Assembly: GCA_038244055.1 (NCBI GenBank)
Contig: JBBRTW010000219.1
Coordinates: 1 to 11,509, forward strand
From: DASPKW01 sp038244055
GTDB lineage: Bacteria; Planctomycetota; Phycisphaerae; Tepidisphaerales; Tepidisphaeraceae
Direction: 5' to 3'
Length of the DNA stretch: 11,509 nucleotides
Numbering within the stretch: the first letter of the stretch is position 1; each line of letters starts with the position of its first letter. Position numbers and translations under genes: made by a program. The notes below the pieces were generated by a model that saw nothing but the letters and a program-made list of their open reading frames with translations, made no database searches and was not told where the DNA came from. Shown piece by piece: positions 8,601-11,509 of this stretch.

Positions 8601-9868
8601 GTCGGGCACTGTTCCCGCCGCCGGTCGTCGGCCCGCATGCGAGCATCGCCGTCGGCCCGATGGTCAGCGTTTCTCCCCATGTTTCGATTGATCCGCCCAG
8701 GATCGGGATGCCCGAAGCACTCTTCCAGCGAGCCGCCGAACAACGCGGCCCGCTCATTGAAAAGTTGGGCGGAACGCAGGAGTCGGAAAACGCGGTGGAA
8801 CGCGGCCTCGCCTGGCTGAGCAAGGTGCAGGAGTCCGATGGCCGATGGACATGGGTCGGCGATGGCGGCAAAAGAGCGGCCAGGAAAGCGACAGCCGTTC
8901 GCGAGCATGACATGGCCCTGACGGGTCTTTCATCGCTGGCGTTCCTGGCTTCCGACCACTCGCCGGCCAAAGAAGGTCCTTACCGCCAGACGGTGACGCG
9001 CGGCCTGGACTGGCTGGTTGCGGAGCAGGGCGCTGATGGGGATCTGCGCGGCAGCCGGGAAATGCGCGGCGAGGGCTCATCCCACGCGAACATGTACGAC
9101 CAGGGCATCGCCACGATGGCGCTGGCCGAGGCCGCTCTGATGACTAAAGATCGCCGCTACACCGAGGCGGCATTCAAGGCCGCGAAGTTCATTTGCGACA
9201 CCCAGAACAAGAAGACCGGCGGGTGGCGCTACGTTCCGGGCGAAGCAGGTGATACCAGCGTCTTTGGCTGGCAGATCCTGGCGCTGCACAACTGCGAGCA
9301 GCTTGGCTTCAGGATTCCGCCGGACGTACGGGAGGGAGCCGTCCACTTCCTGTCACTGGTCAGCTCGGGCCGATCCAATATGCTGGCCGGCTATCTGCCT
9401 GGTACGGCCCCGACGCCAACCATGACCGCCGAAGCTCTGTTTTGCCGCATTCTGCTGGGCCAGCCGATCGATGACGCCGCCGGCCGGGAAGTCAGCCAGT
9501 TTCTCACTAGAGATTTGCCCCAGCCCGAGCAGGTGGAATTGTATTACTGGTACTACGCTTCGCTCTCGCTCGCGCAGATGCAGGCCAACCCCCAGGTGCG
9601 CCAGACGTGGGAGCGTTGGAACAAGCGCTGCCGGGACGCTTTGATCGCGACGCAGGTTCGCCAGGGCGGGCAGGCCGGCTCCTGGAGCGATCCCCACTGG
9701 GGCGAGCGGACCGGCGCGGGCAAGGTCTTCTCCACCGCGCTGGCCACGCTGACGCTCGAGGTCTACTATCGCTACCTGCCGATCCAGCCCGCCGATGTCA
9801 ATGATGACAAGGCCGCCGGAAAAGCGGTGATTTCGGAAAAGGCTTCCGTGCGGCCGGAAGCGCGATAG
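5657..9868 (+). CDS. Membrane protein: PD40 propeller + TonB-like helix + Pro/Ala linker + squalene-cyclase-like toroid
   Basis: The protein has 1403 residues from ATG 5657, preceded by GAAGGTGA and 16 bases after the exbD-like stop. TM1 is residues 14-33 after RKRR. Residues about 70-415 carry at least five PD40/WD40-like blades of the TolB type: EYEPSLSSDGTELYF, GPRLTADGRFLLFYSNRPGG, YNPAPSPDGRRLFFSTNR, ASCLSPGGDFLYFASNRPNG, TDPQLAAGGFHLYFSSDR. TM2 (438-455) and TM3 (469-491) are joined by a basic loop with RHFDRR. By the positive-inside rule the propeller and everything after TM3 are periplasmic. TM3 carries His477 in MIHVCMLF, like the TM His of TonB/TolA. Residues about 492-1035 are a Pro/Ala/Val-rich linker. 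Residues about 1040-1378 are an alpha/alpha toroid of the squalene-cyclase/prenyltransferase fold, with a perfect QW motif QESDGRW (1058-1064) and a degenerate one QNKKTGGW. No DxDD or DCTAE motif is seen, so cyclase activity is unlikely. It probably acts as the energised effector of the ExbB/ExbD motor (inference). Confidence 0.9.
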   Translation: MDEPTPTRKRRLKWVALAALVFVAAGAAAWWVYGNHVWSDGRSGPDAIRVPSDAEAPRQVLWAPPHGLPSPFNTADHEYEPSLSSDGTELYFVRGKAGLPTTRPTDPAGIGATAHIFVSYRRFSAWTTPVPLDAVNSPYDDLGPRLTADGRFLLFYSNRPGGLGGYDIWAAPRSEDGKWGAAFNLGPGVNSEFDEYNPAPSPDGRRLFFSTNRTAAQREQREAWRATIRAAPSGDFDLWMADVESWTYLATGAQVSPTSQPATAPAKAAAAANFKCSNARVVPGVNTPFHEGASCLSPGGDFLYFASNRPNGFGRFDLYRSRVMGDSFGPPENLGPTVNTADNETDPQLAAGGFHLYFSSDRAPAEPHPARTPAAAAAGKIHDGGSLDGGSVESSNADTRPAAVAVDSPPGYDLYESDSREVFSQRLSRSAPAMGRNTWLMLLSLLVLLPLLYFMRHFDRRALSLLQKCLLIALMIHVCMLFSFTLITAVVPGFAGGLGKDLLGKLGFSEVAVQLDGPPGNPASDIAMAVRQQSMTDLPLTPAAPSGQMVQQTVGEELRATPDVAVNVPQATAGREPLTVLVTPPRIDPPRQPTAAVVVPVQVAQIAPQLAPIDVKLDAGPRLQTAEPAPLMQPTQAPVASMEAAPAQPVRPLAVAAPDLPITRSQVSLGSVANDFDNVKSGISAMENAKVQLPEPIRVAGVTPSLSAGELLTKPETASPNLPTVPIAGGEPTSSAAALVTTPGLSRQDASAGVLAGASAMAVDVRPDVARNAPGSLVPSGPATRPSTAIPARVAVVVTPPSPAALTSAVVPATLLSATAAPKPAFGQIASNSPDVRPAEAAPTGVRQEGIVAASGAKTSSTVDLNPDIARGKDRSLASATIIPPRAVPAAVVQPRSKVSGLDIGPVVADAGGLKLDAPKIGPSPAAGEGHITPMGSVAMPVGSLEREPTAARSSGAADAIGGRPVHVVSAEIPGADVIGPGRALFPPPVVGPHASIAVGPMVSVSPHVSIDPPRIGMPEALFQRAAEQRGPLIEKLGGTQESENAVERGLAWLSKVQESDGRWTWVGDGGKRAARKATAVREHDMALTGLSSLAFLASDHSPAKEGPYRQTVTRGLDWLVAEQGADGDLRGSREMRGEGSSHANMYDQGIATMALAEAALMTKDRRYTEAAFKAAKFICDTQNKKTGGWRYVPGEAGDTSVFGWQILALHNCEQLGFRIPPDVREGAVHFLSLVSSGRSNMLAGYLPGTAPTPTMTAEALFCRILLGQPIDDAAGREVSQFLTRDLPQPEQVELYYWYYASLSLAQMQANPQVRQTWERWNKRCRDALIATQVRQGGQAGSWSDPHWGERTGAGKVFSTALATLTLEVYYRYLPIQPADVNDDKAAGKAVISEKASVRPEAR
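7943..8269 (+). repeat. Degenerate internal repeat in the linker of the 1403-residue protein
   Basis: VDVRPDVAR (residues 763-771, from base 7943) recurs as VDLNPDIAR (863-871, from base 8243), exactly 300 bases apart. Each is preceded by an RQ(D/E) segment and an Ala/Gly/Ser stretch and followed by a similar SL motif. The DNA has diverged well beyond recent duplication. It suggests the linker grew by duplication of units of about 100 residues. Confidence 0.35.
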
Positions 9869-9909
9869 ACGGCGACGGTTAAGGGGAATTGAACGGATCG
9901 GCGTTCATC

Positions 9910-10626
9910 TTAATTGTCATCGTCATCGTGCTTCTTGCTCTTCTTGTCGGCCTTGACCGATTCCTTGGCTTTACCGCTGGATTTTACAACCTTGACGGCC
10001 TCTCGCTTCGCAGCCGGCTTCTCGTCGTCATCTTCATCCTCTTCGGCCTTGGAGTTCTTACCCGAGAAGGCCTTCTCGCTCTTGCTGCTCTGGCTTTTCT
10101 TGGCGGCTGGCTTCGCGTCGTCATCTTCATCTTCTTCGGCCTTGGCGTTCTTGCGTGTGACAGCCTTCTCGCTCTTACCGCTCTGGCTCTTCTTGGCGGC
10201 CGGCTTGTCATCGTCGTCTTCATCCTCTTCGGACTTTGCGTTCTTGCGTGCGACGGCCTTCTCGTTCTTGCCGCTCTGGCTTTTCTTGGCGGCCGGCTTC
10301 TCGTCGTCGTCTTCATCCTCTTCGGCCTTTGCCTTCCCCACGTCGCCCGACGCCTTTCTCGCCTTTTCTCCATTGGGCGCATCGTCATCGCTTGCAGGAT
10401 GCAGCTTGGCGACGCGGGCCCTCATCTGCTGAAGCTGTTGCTGTAGCGAGTCAATCTCTCGTAACAGGCCCGCGACTTCCTTTTCGCTTACGCGTCCACT
10501 CTTGTCGACCGTCTCCGTCTTGGCCTTGGACTCATCCTTGGGTTTGGATTCCCGGGCAAAGGCTTCGAGGGACCAGAACGACGCCAGGCTGACCGCCATG
10601 AACAGTGCCCAATATCGGTGCGACAT
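9910..10626 (-). CDS. Secreted coiled-coil protein with charged 31-residue tandem repeats
   Basis: The protein has 238 residues from ATG 10626, chosen because AAGGAG lies five bases upstream; the longer frame to 10674 has no such site and would bury the signal peptide. Residues 1-24 are a signal peptide (HRYWALFMAVSLASFW core, cleavage likely after AFA). Residues about 46-75 form a short coiled coil with ideal heptad spacing at L54, I58, L61, L65, M68, V72 and L75. Residues 99-207 are three full 31-residue repeats and one half repeat of pattern AKAEEDEDDDEKPAAKKSQS followed by GK.EKA...KN. The tail ends KKHDDDDN. Alternating acidic and basic blocks suggest an extended, disordered polyelectrolyte that could bind metal ions, other charged polymers or the cell envelope. 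No family is recognised and no enzyme motif is seen. It faces the operon tail to tail with 41 bases between. Confidence 0.82.
   Translation of the reverse strand: MSHRYWALFMAVSLASFWSLEAFARESKPKDESKAKTETVDKSGRVSEKEVAGLLREIDSLQQQLQQMRARVAKLHPASDDDAPNGEKARKASGDVGKAKAEEDEDDDEKPAAKKSQSGKNEKAVARKNAKSEEDEDDDDKPAAKKSQSGKSEKAVTRKNAKAEEDEDDDAKPAAKKSQSSKSEKAFSGKNSKAEEDEDDDEKPAAKREAVKVVKSSGKAKESVKADKKSKKHDDDDN
10006..10332 (-). repeat. 93-bp tandem repeat array, 3.5 copies, in frame
   Basis: On the minus strand, units occupy 10332-10240, 10239-10147, 10146-10054 and a half unit 10053-10006. Each encodes 31 residues, so copy-number change keeps the frame. Third-base differences between units (for example GAT/GAC and AAA/AAG choices, GAA/GAG) show that the copies are not brand new, while the protein sequence EED.DD..KPAAK is retained, implying selection on the protein. 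Confidence 0.88.
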
Positions 10627-10631
10627 AAGAG

Positions 10632-10637
10632 CTCCTT
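10632..10637 (-). promoter_or_regulatory. Ribosome binding site deciding the start of the repeat protein
   Basis: On the minus strand AAGGAG lies five bases before ATG 10626. A possible -10 element, TAGAAT on the minus strand at 10678-10673, lies about 50 bases upstream, but no good -35 is found at normal spacing. Confidence 0.65.
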
Positions 10638-10730
10638 GGCAAAGATTTGGTGCGTCCGAAAAAGCACTCGGCATTCTAAATGCTCAACATGACAATAGGG
10701 TGAACGCGCCCCAATTATTTCAACTTCCCT

Positions 10731-10750
10731 GATTCATGACTACGTCATGC
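10731..10750. promoter_or_regulatory. Candidate operator 1: interrupted palindrome
   Basis: CATGAC at 10735-10740 and GTCATG at 10744-10749 form an inverted repeat around a three-base centre (TAC). The flanks GATT before and C after are shared with a second site about 40 bases away, so this looks like one of a pair of binding sites between divergently oriented genes (repeat protein on minus, small lipoprotein on plus). Confidence 0.45.
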
Positions 10751-10753
10751 ACC

Positions 10754-10765
10754 GGCCGCGCGGCC
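10754..10765. repeat. Perfect 12-bp GC palindrome between the two candidate operators
   Basis: GGCCGCGCGGCC is self-complementary over all 12 bases. In GC-rich DNA such palindromes arise by chance fairly often, but its location between two related palindromes is notable. Confidence 0.35.
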
Positions 10766-10772
10766 TTCGTAA

Positions 10773-10789
10773 GATTCATGACGTCATGC
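10773..10789. promoter_or_regulatory. Candidate operator 2: perfect palindrome CATGACGTCATG
   Basis: CATGACGTCATG at 10777-10788 is a perfect 12-bp palindrome, preceded by GATT and followed by C exactly as at the 10731 site, but without the three-base centre. The centres of the two sites are about 40-41 bases apart, close to four helical turns. This is consistent with cooperative binding or looping by a dimeric regulator, but no regulator gene is in the window. Confidence 0.45.
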
Positions 10790-10845
10790 TCGACGCGCCA
10801 GTCCACGGAATCCGGGCGAGCATGCGCATCGCCCTTCCCTCGTAT

Positions 10846-10995
10846 ATGCGCCGTAAACTCACCACACTCTCAGTTGTCGCGGGCCTGGCTGTTACCCTGT
10901 TCGTACTGGGGATGGCCGGATGCTGCCGACGTTCCGTCCGCCAACCGGAGCGGGCTTACCATCCATTGCCTGAGGGCTCGGTCCCTTTAAGGTGA
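10846..10995 (+). CDS. Tiny putative lipoprotein
   Basis: From ATG 10846 the product is 49 residues: basic MRRK, hydrophobic core LTTLSVVAGLAVTLFVLG, then MAGC as a lipobox, so Cys26 would be lipidated and about 24 residues remain (CCRRSVRQPERAYHPLPEG and on). Met at the -3 position of the box is unusual. Starts at 10822, 10786 or 10747 are also in frame; none has a strong ribosome site, and 10846 gives the most typical signal peptide. The last 40 bases overlap the 3' end of the convergent minus-strand gene. No family is recognised. It might be an entericidin-like or orphan envelope lipoprotein, or a chance frame. Confidence 0.42.
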   Translation: MRRKLTTLSVVAGLAVTLFVLGMAGCCRRSVRQPERAYHPLPEGSVPLR

Positions 10996-11477
10996 TTGAT
11001 CAGATCCGAGGCCTGGCGGAGCGTTAGCTCGTCCAGTTCGATGCCGACCAGGTCCCGGCATTCGGCCTCGGGGTCGATATTGGCTCGCCGGGCGATCGCG
11101 AAGATGGCCCGCCGCTGGTTGTCGGTCATGGGCCGGCCGTTGCCGTTGGAGCCCGCGCTGGCGGGGTAATTGTTTCCATTGCCAAAGCGCGAAGCATGAC
11201 CATTGCCGTTGGACCCACCCGATTCGCCGTTGGCGGAGGGGGCGCGCTGCGGCTGGTGGCTGGGCCGGTGGCTGGGAGGTGGTGGATTGGGCGCCTGGGC
11301 GTGGCGGTCGATCGCCTGCTCGGCCTGATGGAACAGATCATCGATCTGGTGTTGCAGCTCCGCGGGCTTGGTCAGCAGCGTTTGATCGAGCTCGGCGGTG
11401 ACATTGATCGAGCAGCCGCTGGACTGAAAGTCCTTGGAGGCCTTGCGGCTCAGGCCCACATTGATTGAAAGAGGCAT
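10956..11477 (-). CDS. Two-domain protein of unknown function; C-terminal domain like tails of single-strand-annealing proteins
   Basis: The protein has 173 residues from ATG 11477, with AAAGGAG five bases upstream. The N-terminal domain (about 1-60) begins MPLSINVGLSRKASKDFQSS, continues with GCSINVTAELD and ends in a helix QIDDLFHQAEQAIDRH. I associate this start with a small uncharacterised family in planctomycetes. Residues about 61-115 are a Pro/Gly/Asn/Ser-rich disordered linker with SNGNG repeated. Residues about 117-165 (TDNQRRAIFAIARRANIDPE ... ELTLRQASDLINHLKG) form a compact helical domain of the pattern 'T..Q..AI.aIa...g.d...........l.elt..eAS.LI..L', which I recall at the C-termini of some phage or bacterial Rad52/RecT-like annealing proteins. 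A role in binding DNA or a DNA-repair partner is possible but unproven. It has no signal peptide, so it is cytoplasmic. Its start lies 32 bases from the window edge, so its upstream neighbours are unseen. Confidence 0.8.
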   Translation of the reverse strand: MPLSINVGLSRKASKDFQSSGCSINVTAELDQTLLTKPAELQHQIDDLFHQAEQAIDRHAQAPNPPPPSHRPSHQPQRAPSANGESGGSNGNGHASRFGNGNNYPASAGSNGNGRPMTDNQRRAIFAIARRANIDPEAECRDLVGIELDELTLRQASDLINHLKGTEPSGNGW

Positions 11478-11482
11478 GCGGA

Positions 11483-11489
11483 CTCCTTT
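11483..11489 (-). promoter_or_regulatory. Ribosome binding site for the minus-strand two-domain protein
   Basis: On the minus strand AAAGGAG lies five bases before ATG 11477, a strong site that fixes this start. The remaining bases to the window edge hold no other recognisable signal. Confidence 0.6.
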
Positions 11490-11509
11490 GCCCTGCTGGA
11501 GGGCGGAAT

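Noticed and set aside
8786..9868. Active squalene-hopene cyclase
   Set aside because: Only the fold-type QW motifs are seen; the DxDD catalytic motif is absent and the domain covers only about half the length of a true cyclase.
9869..9909. Bidirectional terminator between the convergent genes
   Set aside because: The 41 bases contain no convincing hairpin or T-run on either strand.
10006..10332. CRISPR-like array
   Set aside because: The repeats are contiguous with no unique spacers and encode protein in frame.
9889..10446. Plus-strand frame encoding a very hydrophobic Leu/Val/Ile-rich repeat protein
   Set aside because: It is the complement of the Asp/Glu/Lys repeat gene: GAC/GAG/AAG codons read backwards give Val/Leu/Phe. 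The minus-strand reading has a signal peptide, ribosome site and heptads.

Overview
The window is GC-rich with dense coding and reads as a chromosomal segment of a planctomycete (Planctomycetota, plausibly Phycisphaerae). This rests on protein types rather than a marker gene: an ExbB/ExbD pair linked to a very large TPR protein and to a protein ending in a squalene-cyclase-like alpha/alpha toroid, decayed sialate-O-acetylesterase and sulfatase fragments, and a small protein starting MPLSINVGLSRK of a kind I associate with planctomycetes. No rRNA, tRNA, CRISPR array, transposase or integrase was seen.

Layout. (1) 1-476, minus strand: the N-terminal part of an unrecognised single-pass membrane protein that runs off the left edge. 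(2) 477-1077: an intergenic stretch holding a GC-rich inverted repeat and what look like two short decayed gene ends, one esterase-like (SASA family) and one sulfatase-like, in different frames. (3) 1078-9868, plus strand: four tightly packed genes, almost certainly one operon. They are a secreted TPR protein of about 1088 residues, an ExbB/TolQ-type channel protein, an ExbD/TolR-type protein, and a 1403-residue membrane protein with a PD40 (TolB-like) beta-propeller, a TonB/TolA-like transmembrane helix, a Pro/Ala/Val-rich linker of about 550 residues and a C-terminal toroid. (4) 9910-10626, minus strand, convergent with the operon: a secreted, highly charged protein built on 93-bp tandem repeats. 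(5) 10627-10845: an intergenic region with two related palindromes plus a third GC palindrome, then a tiny putative lipoprotein on the plus strand. (6) 10956-11477, minus strand: a two-domain protein of unknown function whose C-terminal domain resembles a tail found on some single-strand-annealing proteins.

How the genes may work together. The operon looks like a rearranged Tol-Pal/TonB-type energy-transducing system. ExbB and ExbD homologues would form a proton-driven motor in the inner membrane. The 1403-residue protein has the topology expected of the energised partner: a TonB-like helix with an intramembrane His, then a long extended periplasmic linker, then a terminal domain. It also carries a TolB-like propeller in the same chain. 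The giant TPR protein occupies the place that CpoB/YbgF has beside Tol-Pal. No separate tolA, tonB or pal gene is present. The system-level role is inference; the domain calls are read directly from the translated sequence.
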